From the NCBI RefSeq assembly GCF_004217445.1, contig NZ_SHKX01000014.1, positions 62,001 through 126,000 on the forward strand: DNA of 64,000 bases, given 5' to 3'. Below the pieces are notes generated by a model. That model was not told where the DNA came from. It ran no database searches and saw only the letters and a list, made by a program, of their open reading frames with translations. The stretch comes from Fluviicoccus keumensis. GTDB taxonomy: Bacteria > Pseudomonadota > Gammaproteobacteria > Pseudomonadales > Moraxellaceae. A program made the translations under genes and the position numbers. Positions 1 to 7,575 of this stretch are shown piece by piece. The first letter of the stretch is position 1, and every line of letters begins with the position of its first letter.

Positions 1-563
1 TAACTGCCGGCCGCGAGGCGCGCCAAACCGCCGGGGCCGGTATCCGGTCCGGTAGTCAGCGCCAGAACGCCGTGAAAGGCATCAGTACCATAAAGCGTAC
101 TGCCCGGACCGCGAATCATTTCGATGCCGCCCAACAGGGCTGGCGACAGGAACGGCAGGTCATAGGCGCTGGTGGCGTAGCTGTAGTTGTTGAGCGGCAC
201 ACCGTCCAGCTGCGTGGCCAGCCCGCGGACGGATATCTCGTTGGCGTAGCCGCGCACCGCCACCATCCGTGCGGAATTCAGCGAGGCGTACGTCGCTACG
301 GAGGGAATCTGCTCCAGCGCCTCTTCAACCGTGCGGGCGCCCCGGCGCTCCCAATCGGCGGGACGCAGGACCGAGACCGAGGCGGCCGTCGTGGCGACAT
401 TGCTTTCAAAGGGGGAAGCCACCGACACCTGAAGTTCCATCAGGGACTCCAGTGACAAATCGAATAGCGAGGAGACCTCCTCAGCCCGCACGGAACCGGC
501 TGACAAGGCCAGCAACAGGACGGAGGCCCGGCAGACCCCGCGTCTCGCCTTTAACCGTTTCAT
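1..563 (-). CDS. TonB-dependent outer-membrane receptor, N-terminal part (cut by window edge)
   Basis: This gene reads leftward off the window, so only the first 187 or so codons are present. The visible protein starts with a signal peptide (MKRLKARRG, hydrophobic core, cleavage near VRAEE). It continues into a plug domain typical of TonB-dependent receptors: an EEALEQIPSV stretch, VRGLATQLDGVPLNN, then IEMIRGPGSTLYGTDAFHGV. The family imports siderophores, cobalamin or other scarce solutes through an outer-membrane barrel powered by TonB-ExbBD. Its ATG overlaps the stop codon of the upstream hybrid kinase in an ATGA arrangement, so the two are probably translationally coupled. The ligand cannot be inferred. 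Receptor identity is seen directly in the plug motifs; a role linked to the kinase is inference from the operon. Confidence 0.9.
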   Translation of the reverse strand, partial: MKRLKARRGVCRASVLLLALSAGSVRAEEVSSLFDLSLESLMELQVSVASPFESNVATTAASVSVLRPADWERRGARTVEEALEQIPSVATYASLNSARMVAVRGYANEISVRGLATQLDGVPLNNYSYATSAYDLPFLSPALLGGIEMIRGPGSTLYGTDAFHGVLALTTGPDTGPGGLARLAAGS

Positions 564-2524
564 TTCCGCAGCTTCCGGGCAGCAGGCGGACGCAGCCACT
601 GATCCAGCAACGTGCGCAGTTCATGGCGCTTGAACGGTTTGGCCAGGATGTCATTCATGCCGGATTCCAGGCAGGCCATGCGCTCTTCAGCCAGGACGCT
701 GGCGGTAACCGCCAGAATGGGCAACGGGGCCATGCCGCGATCCTGCTCGAAGGCGCGATACAGGCGCGTGGCTTCAAAACCATCCATTTCCGGCATCTGG
801 CAATCCATCAGCACCAGATCGTAGCGATGACGCTGCATGGCCTGCAGCGCTTCGCGACCGTTGGACACCACGTCCACCTCGCAACCCATGCCGCCCAGCA
901 TGGCCCGCATCACTTCCTGGTTCGTCGGCGTATCCTCGGCCAGCAGCAGCTTGTAGCCCTTGAACTGTTCCGCCGGCTCGTAGGCAATGAAGCGGCCGCT
1001 GCTGGAGTGCGGATCAATCAGCGGCGCATCCGATTGCGGCGGCGCCAGCCTGACGCGGATGGTGAACACGCTGCCCTCGCCTTCATGACTGGTGAGGCGG
1101 ATGGTGCCGTCCATCATTTCCACCAGTTGCCGCACGATCGCCAGCCCCAGACCGGTGCCGCCGTAACGGCGGGCGTGCGAGCTGTCGGCCTGAACGAAGG
1201 GCTGGAACAGTTGCGCCTGCATTTTCTCGTTGATCCCGATGCCGGTATCGCGCACCTGGAATTCCAGGGTTGGCAGGCGTCCTTCCGGAGCTGTCAGCGA
1301 CAGGGTGATCTGCCCGTGCTCGGTGAACTTCAGGGCATTGCTGACCAGGTTGATCAGGATCTGCCGCAAACGGTTGGGATCTCCCGCCAACCGGTGCGGC
1401 ACGTCGGGCATGACTTCACGCACCAGCACCAGTCCCTTGCGGTGCGCAGGTTCGCCCAGCAGGCTGACGACATCGTCCACCACCTGCACCGGATCGAAAT
1501 CCAGCGACTCCAGCACCAGATGTCCGGCCTCGATCTTCGAGAAGTCCAGAATGTCGTTGAGAATGGCCAGCAACGCCTCGCCGCAGCCGTAAATGGTTTC
1601 GACATAGCGGCGCTGGGTGCTGTCCAGCCGGGTGCCCAGCAACAACTCGGACATCCCCAGCATGCCGTTCATCGGCGTGCGGATTTCGTGGCTCATGGTC
1701 GCCAGGAACTGCGATTTGGCGCGACTGGCCGTTTCGGCCGCTTCCTTGGCGTGCTTCAATTCGTCGGTCCGTTGCGCCACCAGCTGTTCCAGCCCCTCGC
1801 GGTGCAACTTCAGTTCATGGTCGCGCGCCTCGATCTGCTCCAGCATTTCGTTGAAGCAATCGACCAGATGGCCAACCTCATCATTGCCGCTGAATACGGC
1901 CCGCAGGGCGTAATTCTTCTGACTGGACACTTCCTCGGCCGTGCGCGCCAGGTCCAGGATCGGCCCCGTCACCACCGCTCCCAGCCGCAACCCCAGCAGC
2001 GCCGCCAACACCAGCGCCAGCAAGGCCAGCAGCGCCAGGATGGTCATGTAGACGCCCAATTCGCGCCAGACGGGCCGGATATCGGCATCCAGGTGCAGGT
2101 AGCCGATCTGTTCGTTTTCCAGCAGGATCGGCTCGCGCAGATGCACCTGCCCGGCCAGCCAGTCATTACGGTTGTCCGGCCGGTCGGTACAGCGGGACAA
2201 GGGCGTCTTGACCGGCTGACGCGACCATTCGGCGAAGGGAATGCCGCCGGTTTTCAGGACACAGGCATAGACCAGGCTGGCGTCGCTCTGCAGCGAGCCC
2301 AGCACATTGGCGGTTTCCTGGGTGTCGTTGAAAGTGAGCGCCGCCTGCGTGTTGTAGGTCGTGATATGCGCCAGCGTCGACAGGCGCAGATGAGTGTCGC
2401 CGTGCAGCTTGACCACGGAAATGACGGCGAAGGCCAGCCAGGCCAGCAGCAAGGACGAGCCGGCGCTCCACAGCAGGATGCGACGGAGCTTCTGGTGAAG
2501 GGGGAGCTGGGTCAGACGGTTCAT
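560..2524 (-). CDS. hybrid sensor histidine kinase with CHASE8-like periplasmic sensor
   Basis: A 654-residue membrane kinase. A first membrane helix lies at about residues 16-40. A periplasmic segment follows, containing the ITTYNTQAALTFND pattern typical of CHASE8 sensors, then a second helix at about 157-185, HAMP and coiled coil to about 265, HisKA with the phospho-acceptor His279 in MSHEIRTPMNG, an HATPase domain with the GGTGLGLAIVRQL glycine box, and a C-terminal receiver with Asp574 in LMDCQMPEMDG. There is no HPt domain, so the receiver may be regulatory or may pass phosphate to a separate HPt. It sits 10 bp after the YfiR-like gene and overlaps the TonB-dependent receptor gene by 4 bp, a three-gene signalling/outer-membrane operon. 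The signal sensed is unknown. Confidence 0.93.
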   Translation of the reverse strand: MNRLTQLPLHQKLRRILLWSAGSSLLLAWLAFAVISVVKLHGDTHLRLSTLAHITTYNTQAALTFNDTQETANVLGSLQSDASLVYACVLKTGGIPFAEWSRQPVKTPLSRCTDRPDNRNDWLAGQVHLREPILLENEQIGYLHLDADIRPVWRELGVYMTILALLALLALVLAALLGLRLGAVVTGPILDLARTAEEVSSQKNYALRAVFSGNDEVGHLVDCFNEMLEQIEARDHELKLHREGLEQLVAQRTDELKHAKEAAETASRAKSQFLATMSHEIRTPMNGMLGMSELLLGTRLDSTQRRYVETIYGCGEALLAILNDILDFSKIEAGHLVLESLDFDPVQVVDDVVSLLGEPAHRKGLVLVREVMPDVPHRLAGDPNRLRQILINLVSNALKFTEHGQITLSLTAPEGRLPTLEFQVRDTGIGINEKMQAQLFQPFVQADSSHARRYGGTGLGLAIVRQLVEMMDGTIRLTSHEGEGSVFTIRVRLAPPQSDAPLIDPHSSSGRFIAYEPAEQFKGYKLLLAEDTPTNQEVMRAMLGGMGCEVDVVSNGREALQAMQRHRYDLVLMDCQMPEMDGFEATRLYRAFEQDRGMAPLPILAVTASVLAEERMACLESGMNDILAKPFKRHELRTLLDQWLRPPAARKLRK

Positions 2525-2534
2525 GCAGCCTCCC

Positions 2535-3077
2535 TCATCGCGGCACGCGGGCCAGTTGAAGGAGACGGGCGCTGAATTTCAGCCCCCGCGACTGCGCCGG
2601 CGCCAGGTTCACGGCAAACTGGACCCGGCTGCCCTCGACAAAAAGGCTGATGATGCCGCCTTGCCGCCCGAAATCGCGCCGGTCAGCCACGGTCAGCACG
2701 GCATCGTTGCCCAGCGCCTGCAACAGCGCGCTTTGCTGCGGATTATCGGGCCCGGCCAGATACAGGATCTTGCAACCGCTGCGGTCCTCACCGCCCGCCA
2801 GTGTCCGGACATGCAGCTTGCGACCCTGGGCCTCGCGGCCTTCCAGCTGCCGCAGTTCCGCTTCGACGCTGTCATGGCCGCTCAGGCAAAGGTCAATGGG
2901 AGAGTCGGCCCGCTCGAAGGACTCGGCGGGCCACTCCACAAATTTGGCGAAATTGTAAATGAAGGCGGCCTTGATCTCGGACTCGTCCGGCCCGGCCAGC
3001 GTCGATGCGGAAACGCCGAAAGCCAGGCAGATGCCCAGCAGGTACGACTTGATCACCGGCGGGCGGCGATATTCCAT
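2535..3077 (-). CDS. YfiR family (DUF4154) periplasmic protein
   Basis: A 180-residue secreted protein with a signal peptide ending near TLAGPDE. The core starts with the pattern DESEIKAAFIYNFAKFVEWPAESF, which is characteristic of the YfiR/DUF4154 family. It then has CLSGHDSV, KILYLAG and, near the C-terminus, the GGIISLFVEGSRVQFAVNLAPA segment. In Pseudomonas, YfiR is a periplasmic inhibitor of the diguanylate cyclase YfiN. Here the downstream partner is instead a hybrid kinase with a periplasmic sensor, so by analogy this protein may modulate that kinase. It is the first gene of the operon YfiR-like, kinase, TonB-dependent receptor. Family assignment is firm; the partner is inferred. Confidence 0.88.
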   Translation of the reverse strand: MEYRRPPVIKSYLLGICLAFGVSASTLAGPDESEIKAAFIYNFAKFVEWPAESFERADSPIDLCLSGHDSVEAELRQLEGREAQGRKLHVRTLAGGEDRSGCKILYLAGPDNPQQSALLQALGNDAVLTVADRRDFGRQGGIISLFVEGSRVQFAVNLAPAQSRGLKFSARLLQLARVPR

Positions 3078-3272
3078 ATCGGGATTCTCAGGAGACTTTT
3101 TCTAGTTCTTGCAAGCCATACTAGGCGGGAGCCTCCGGGCTTGTCAAACGCTCGTCCCGGCTCCGTGAACTATTGCACGGCAGGCACAAACCTGTAACCA
3201 AACATTACAGCCATGAGACCCCGAAGCCGCTATAAAGGCAGGGTAACTTTTCTGAAACTTCTGGAGAACCGC

Positions 3273-3812
3273 ATGAAAGCCAAGCTTCTTGCCCTCGTCA
3301 CCCTGATCGCCAGCCCCGTTTTTGCGGATTCGCTGTCGCTCGACTTGAACAATGACGCCCTGCGCCTGAACTATAGCCACGGTTTTGCCAAGAACTACAC
3401 TGCGGATTTCGCCTGGGTGCATGTCAAGGATCTGGGCAACACCTTTACCGGCGGCATCAACCTGACGCAAAAACTGAGCAACGATTTGGACGCCATCATC
3501 GGCGGCAAGGCCGTGTTCCAGCAGCATGACGTTCTGGAAGACGGCACCGCCGTCGCTGTCGGCGGCGGACTGCGTTTCACCCCGCCCGCCAACCGCAAGG
3601 TCAGCATCGCCGGGTCGCTGTACTTTGCACCGAATGTCCTGTCCTTCGGTGACATGAAGAACTACCAGGAATTCGAACTGCGCGGCGAATACGCCTTCAG
3701 CGACCAGCTGACCGGTTATGCCGGTTACCGCAACAACCAGGCCGACTATGACAAGCGCAAGAATGTCGACCTGTATGATGGATTGATGGTCGGCGGCGAG
3801 TTCCACTTCTAA
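3273..3812 (+). CDS. YfaZ-like outer-membrane protein
   Basis: A 179-residue protein with a clear signal peptide (MKAKLLALVTLIASPVFA). It is followed by alternating hydrophobic/polar strands and ends in an aromatic residue (GEFHF), as expected for a small outer-membrane beta-barrel. The sequence is compatible with the YfaZ family, whose function is unknown. The ATG at 3273 was chosen over the upstream in-frame start because it gives a normal signal peptide and follows a GGAG ribosome site (CTGGAGAACCGC). A TATAAA hexamer at about 3231 may be its -10 element. It is divergent from the YfiR-like operon and followed by a hairpin. Barrel character is inferred from sequence pattern only. Confidence 0.75.
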   Translation: MKAKLLALVTLIASPVFADSLSLDLNNDALRLNYSHGFAKNYTADFAWVHVKDLGNTFTGGINLTQKLSNDLDAIIGGKAVFQQHDVLEDGTAVAVGGGLRFTPPANRKVSIAGSLYFAPNVLSFGDMKNYQEFELRGEYAFSDQLTGYAGYRNNQADYDKRKNVDLYDGLMVGGEFHF

Positions 3813-3828
3813 GCCCAGGCCGCATCCG

Positions 3829-3850
3829 GCCCTCCCCGCCCGGGGAGGGC
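3829..3850 (+). terminator. GC-rich hairpin after the YfaZ-like gene
   Basis: Arms GCCCTCCCC and GGGGAGGGC enclose a 4-base loop just after the stop codon. The following run is only weakly T-rich (TTCCACCCTT), so this is a possible terminator or 3' stabiliser rather than a textbook one. Confidence 0.5.
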
Positions 3851-3904
3851 TTCCACCCTTCCGCCATTGCGTCACCCCTTCCCCCTACGCTAAACTCTCC
3901 ACCG

Positions 3905-3990
3905 TTCCCGAGGGGTGCTGCAACAGCCGCTGCAAAGGCTGCCAGGCTCGGCGAATCACTTCATACAGTTGCCAACGACACCCGCCTCTA
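3905..3990 (+). promoter_or_regulatory. SAH riboswitch upstream of ahcY
   Basis: The segment carries the conserved SAH-riboswitch core: CCGAGGGG-GCTGCAAC at the 5' end, then GCCAGGCTCGG, then a CCAACG-CACCC 3' strand. GGGTG at 3913-3917 can pair with CACCC at 3979-3983, where the usual form is a GC-rich GCGC pairing, so the helix is kept by compensatory change. CCGAG (3908-3912) is complementary to CTCGG (3947-3951). The class binds S-adenosylhomocysteine and turns on genes for its recycling, and the next gene, 18 bp downstream, is ahcY, exactly the expected target. Confidence 0.9.
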
Positions 3991-4008
3991 CCTCAATGGA
4001 GTCTTGTC

Positions 4009-5409
4009 ATGACTATGACAACCGTTGGCGACTACAAGGTTGCCGATATTGCCCTGGCCGACTGGGGCCGCAAGGAAATCATCCTCGCCGAAGCCGAAAT
4101 GCCCGCCCTGATGGGCTTGCGCCGCAAGTATGCTGCCGCCAAGCCGCTGGCCGGCGCCAAGATCATCGGCTGCATCCACATGACCATCCAGACCGCCGTG
4201 CTGATCGAGACGCTGGTGGAACTGGGCGCGGAAGTGCGCTGGTCTTCGTGCAACATCTTCTCCACGCAGGACCAGGCCGCCGCCGCCATTGCCGCCGCCG
4301 GTATTCCCGTGTTCGCCTGGAAGGGGGAAACCGAGGAAGAATTCTGGTGGTGCATCGAGCAGACTGTGCTGAAAGATGGCCAGCCTTGGGACGCCAACAT
4401 GATCCTGGATGACGGCGGCGACGTGACCTGGATCGTCCACGAAAAGTATCCGCAGATGCTGGACCGCATCCACGGCATCACCGAGGAAACCACCACCGGC
4501 GTGCACCGCCTGATCGAAATGTGGAAGAAAGGCACGCTGAAGGTCCCGGCCATCAACGTCAACGACTCGGTCACCAAATCGAAGAACGACAACAAGTACG
4601 GCTGCCGCCACTCGCTGAACGACGCCATCAAGCGCGGCACCGACATGCTGATGGCCGGACGCCGCGCGCTGGTGATCGGCTATGGCGACGTGGGCAAGGG
4701 CTCCGCGCAGTCGTTGCGTCAGGAAGGCATGATCGTGCGCGTTACCGAAGTCGACCCGATCTGCGCCATGCAGGCCTGCATGGACGGCTATGAAGTGGTG
4801 TCGCCGTACCTGAACGGCATCAACACCGGCAAGGCCGCCGACATCGACACCCGCCTGCTGGGTGAAACCGACCTGCTGGTGACCACCACCGGCAACACCA
4901 ATGTCTGCGACGCCGCCATGCTGGGCGCGTTGAAGAACGGCGCGGTGGTCTGCAACATCGGCCACTTCGACACCGAAATCGACACCGCCTACATGCGTGA
5001 AAACTGGCTGTGGGAAGAAGTGAAGCCGCAGGTGCACAAGGTTTACCGCACTTCGCCGAATTCGAAGCTGGACCCGTCCAGCCCGAATTACCTGCTGCTG
5101 CTGTCCGAAGGCCGCCTGGTCAACCTGGGCAACGCCACCGGCCACCCGTCGCGCATCATGGACGGCTCCTTCGCCAACCAGGTGCTGGCGCAGATGTACC
5201 TTTACGAGCAGAAGTTCGCCAACCACTCCGACGCCGTCAAGGCCGGGATGCTGAAGGTGGAAGTGCTGCCGAAGAAACTGGACGAGGAAGTGGCCGCCGC
5301 CATGGTCGCCGGTTTCGGCGGCGTGCTGACGCGCCTGACCCCGACCCAGGCCGAGTACATCGGCGTGAATGTGGACGGACCGTACAAGCCGGATACGTAC
5401 AAGTACTAA
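4009..5409 (+). CDS. ahcY: adenosylhomocysteinase
   Basis: A 466-residue cytosolic enzyme that hydrolyses S-adenosylhomocysteine to adenosine and homocysteine, removing a product inhibitor of methyltransferases. Typical signatures are visible: KIIGCIHMTIQTAVLIETL near the N-terminus, SVTKSKNDNKYGCRHSLNDAIKRGTD around residues 187-212, and the NAD-binding glycine motif GYGDVGKG at about 224-231. The C-terminus ends DGPYKPDTYKY, with the family's Lys-Tyr. The length matches the long bacterial form. A GGAG site lies before the ATG. Expression is predicted to rise with SAH through the upstream riboswitch. It is followed by metF, which supplies methyl groups to remake methionine from homocysteine. 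Confidence 0.98.
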   Translation: MTMTTVGDYKVADIALADWGRKEIILAEAEMPALMGLRRKYAAAKPLAGAKIIGCIHMTIQTAVLIETLVELGAEVRWSSCNIFSTQDQAAAAIAAAGIPVFAWKGETEEEFWWCIEQTVLKDGQPWDANMILDDGGDVTWIVHEKYPQMLDRIHGITEETTTGVHRLIEMWKKGTLKVPAINVNDSVTKSKNDNKYGCRHSLNDAIKRGTDMLMAGRRALVIGYGDVGKGSAQSLRQEGMIVRVTEVDPICAMQACMDGYEVVSPYLNGINTGKAADIDTRLLGETDLLVTTTGNTNVCDAAMLGALKNGAVVCNIGHFDTEIDTAYMRENWLWEEVKPQVHKVYRTSPNSKLDPSSPNYLLLLSEGRLVNLGNATGHPSRIMDGSFANQVLAQMYLYEQKFANHSDAVKAGMLKVEVLPKKLDEEVAAAMVAGFGGVLTRLTPTQAEYIGVNVDGPYKPDTYKY

Positions 5410-5420
5410 GCTACAGACGG

Positions 5421-5450
5421 AAGCGGGCCGCCAAGCGCGGCGGCCCGCTT
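5421..5450 (+). repeat. 12-bp perfect inverted repeat between ahcY and metF
   Basis: AAGCGGGCCGCC (5421-5432) and GGCGGCCCGCTT (5439-5450) are exact reverse complements around a 6-base loop. There is no strong T-run after it. It could be an intercistronic stabilising or attenuating hairpin that lets ahcY be expressed above metF. Confidence 0.7.
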
Positions 5451-5465
5451 GCCCAGGATTCCATC

Positions 5466-6305
5466 ATGTCCAGAAACATTCCCATTTCCTTCGAGTTCTT
5501 CCCGCCGAAGACGCCCGAAGGAGCGGAGAAACTGCTGACCGTGCACCAGCAACTGTCGGCGCTGAACCCCCAGTATTTTTCCGTGACCTACGGTGCGGGC
5601 GGCTCCACCCGCGAACGCACGCTGAGCACGGTGTTCGACCTGCAGGCCATCGGTCCCGCGCCGATCGCCCCCCACCTCTCCTGCATCGGCGACTCCAAGG
5701 CCGCACTGGCCGGCCTGCTGGACGGTTACAAGGCCAAGGGCATCAACCGCCTGGTGGCCTTGCGCGGCGACCTGCCCTCCGGGCAGATGACGCTGGGCGA
5801 ACTGCCCTATGCCCGCGATCTGGTGGCCTTTGTGCGCGAGCACAGCGGCGACCATTTCCACATTGAAGTGGCGGCCTATCCGGAGATGCATCCCCAGGCT
5901 GACAGTTACGAAGCAGACCTGCGCAACTTCATCGCCAAGGCGCAGGCCGGGGCGGACAGCGCCATCACCCAGTTCTTCTTCAACGCCGACGCCTACTGGC
6001 ACTTCATGGACCGGCTGGCGCGTGCAGGGGTGACCATTCCGGTCATTCCCGGCATCATGCCCATCACCAACGCCTCCAACCTGATCCGGTTCTCGGACAG
6101 CTGCGGCGCGGACATTCCGCGCTGGCTGCGCAAGCAGCTGCTGGCCTACGGCGACGACAGCGCCAGCATCAAGGCATTGGGCGAAACCGTGGTGGCGCGG
6201 CTGATCGAGGAGCTGATCCAGGGCGGCGCCCCGGCTTTCCACTTCTACACCATGAACCAGAGCGAGGCGACGACGCGCCTGGTGAAACTGAGCGGCTTGG
6301 CCTGA
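5466..6305 (+). CDS. metF: methylenetetrahydrofolate reductase
   Basis: A 279-residue flavoprotein of the MTHFR family. It reduces 5,10-methylenetetrahydrofolate to 5-methyl-THF, the methyl donor for methionine synthesis. The start MSRNIPISFEFFPPKTPEG contains the family's SFEFFPP motif with the catalytic Glu. Further on are VTYGAGGSTRERT, NRLVALRGDLP, HIEVAAYPEMHP, ADSAITQFFFN and IPGIMPI, all classic. It begins 56 bp after ahcY with a hairpin in between, and no separate promoter is obvious, so it is probably in the riboswitch-controlled operon. The open frame runs further upstream, but the ATG at 5466 gives the normal N-terminus. Confidence 0.97.
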   Translation: MSRNIPISFEFFPPKTPEGAEKLLTVHQQLSALNPQYFSVTYGAGGSTRERTLSTVFDLQAIGPAPIAPHLSCIGDSKAALAGLLDGYKAKGINRLVALRGDLPSGQMTLGELPYARDLVAFVREHSGDHFHIEVAAYPEMHPQADSYEADLRNFIAKAQAGADSAITQFFFNADAYWHFMDRLARAGVTIPVIPGIMPITNASNLIRFSDSCGADIPRWLRKQLLAYGDDSASIKALGETVVARLIEELIQGGAPAFHFYTMNQSEATTRLVKLSGLA

Positions 6306-6344
6306 CAAGCAGCGGCTGTCCGGAGGGGTGCATGCCTTGCGCCC

Positions 6345-7499
6345 CTACTCCCGGACTCCGCGCCACACGTTCACGCCCAACCCCATGACGGCCGTTGTTC
6401 CCAAGCCAACCGCCAGCCAGGCCAGACCGCCCCGGTCGAACAACCAGCCGCCCATGACCGGCCCCGACGCACTGCCCGCCGTATAGCAGACCACCAGCAC
6501 CGAGGTCGCGCGCACCAGCGCCTTGCCCTGCAGCTTGTGCCCCAGTTCGACCATCGCCAGCGTGTAGATCACCCCGCCCATGCCGCCAAAGACAAAGCCG
6601 GTCAGCCACAGCATCCACCACAGCTGCGCGCCCCAGGCCCATAACCCGGCCGATACCAGTGTCAGCAGGCTCCAGCAGGCGGTTTCGATGCGGAACAGGC
6701 CCCAGCGGTCGCTGAGATGTCCCGCCGGGGTTTGCAGCAAGGCGCTGCCCGCCCCGATCACGGCTCCGAGCCAGGCGGCTTCCTGCACGGAGAAACCCAA
6801 GCGCAGGCTGAGGCCGGGCAGCATCGAGGCGCTGCCGCTTTCCAGCAGGCCGCTGATCAGCGACACCCCGGCGATGCCGGCCACCAGGCCTTTCCAAGGG
6901 GTGTCGGAGGCGTTTTCGGATGTCGTTTCCAAACACTCACCCGCCGGGGCGACGTGCGGCAGCCAGCGACCGGCGGCCAACGTCGCCAGGCCCATGCCGA
7001 AAGCTACCCAGAATGGCGGTCCGCCAACACGGTCGATCAGCGCCAGCAGCACCGGCCCGGTCATCATGCCGATGCCGACACAAGTCTCGAACAGGCCGAC
7101 GTAGAAACCGCGCCGGTCCGGCGGTGCGATCTCGGCCAGCCAGGCCTCCCCCGTCACCCAGATGACCCCCACCACCACGCCCAGCAGCCAGCCCAGCAAG
7201 GCCCACGGCCAGTACCCTTGCGCCAGCGCAATCAGCCCGAAGCACAGCACCAGCGCCTGCACCGACCGCCTGAATACCCGCTCGCGGCCAAAGCGCGGCG
7301 TGACATGGGAGGCGAGCAGCGAGCCGCAGAAAATGCCCAGCCACATCAGCGTGGCGACAAAACCGACGGCGGTGGCGCTGAATCCCTGACGGGTGAGCAC
7401 GAAGGCGACATGGGTCATCGCCACGAATTCGGCGGCAACCAGCAGGAAGTAGATGAAGGGAATGGCCCAGAGGGCGGCGCGCGTATCGCGGGAAATCAA
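6345..7499 (-). CDS. MFS transporter
   Basis: A 384-residue inner-membrane protein with about 12 hydrophobic helices and the loop-2/3 motif of the major facilitator superfamily (SLLASHVTPRFGRERVFRRS). The second half repeats the pattern (GHLSDRWGLFRIE). It resembles the YcaD-type subgroup of small multidrug or sugar MFS carriers, but the substrate cannot be read from sequence. It converges on metF and lies 76 bp downstream of the acyl-CoA synthetase on the same strand. It could therefore be transcribed from that promoter, though nothing links it to fatty-acid metabolism. Confidence 0.88.
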   Translation of the reverse strand: MISRDTRAALWAIPFIYFLLVAAEFVAMTHVAFVLTRQGFSATAVGFVATLMWLGIFCGSLLASHVTPRFGRERVFRRSVQALVLCFGLIALAQGYWPWALLGWLLGVVVGVIWVTGEAWLAEIAPPDRRGFYVGLFETCVGIGMMTGPVLLALIDRVGGPPFWVAFGMGLATLAAGRWLPHVAPAGECLETTSENASDTPWKGLVAGIAGVSLISGLLESGSASMLPGLSLRLGFSVQEAAWLGAVIGAGSALLQTPAGHLSDRWGLFRIETACWSLLTLVSAGLWAWGAQLWWMLWLTGFVFGGMGGVIYTLAMVELGHKLQGKALVRATSVLVVCYTAGSASGPVMGGWLFDRGGLAWLAVGLGTTAVMGLGVNVWRGVRE

Positions 7500-7575
7500 G
7501 GACAGTCTCGGAAGGACGGGGACGACAGGATTATGGCAGATGCCGGACCCCTGTCGTCCCTTTTGAGGCGGAGTA

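Noticed and set aside
269..2575. Very long open frame opposite the hybrid kinase gene
   Set aside because: Arg/Gln/His-rich antisense reading of GC-rich coding DNA with no domain, while the opposite strand encodes a complete kinase. The same applies to antisense frames over the TonB-dependent receptor (41.9-44.2 kb) and the RND pump (47.1-48.9 kb).
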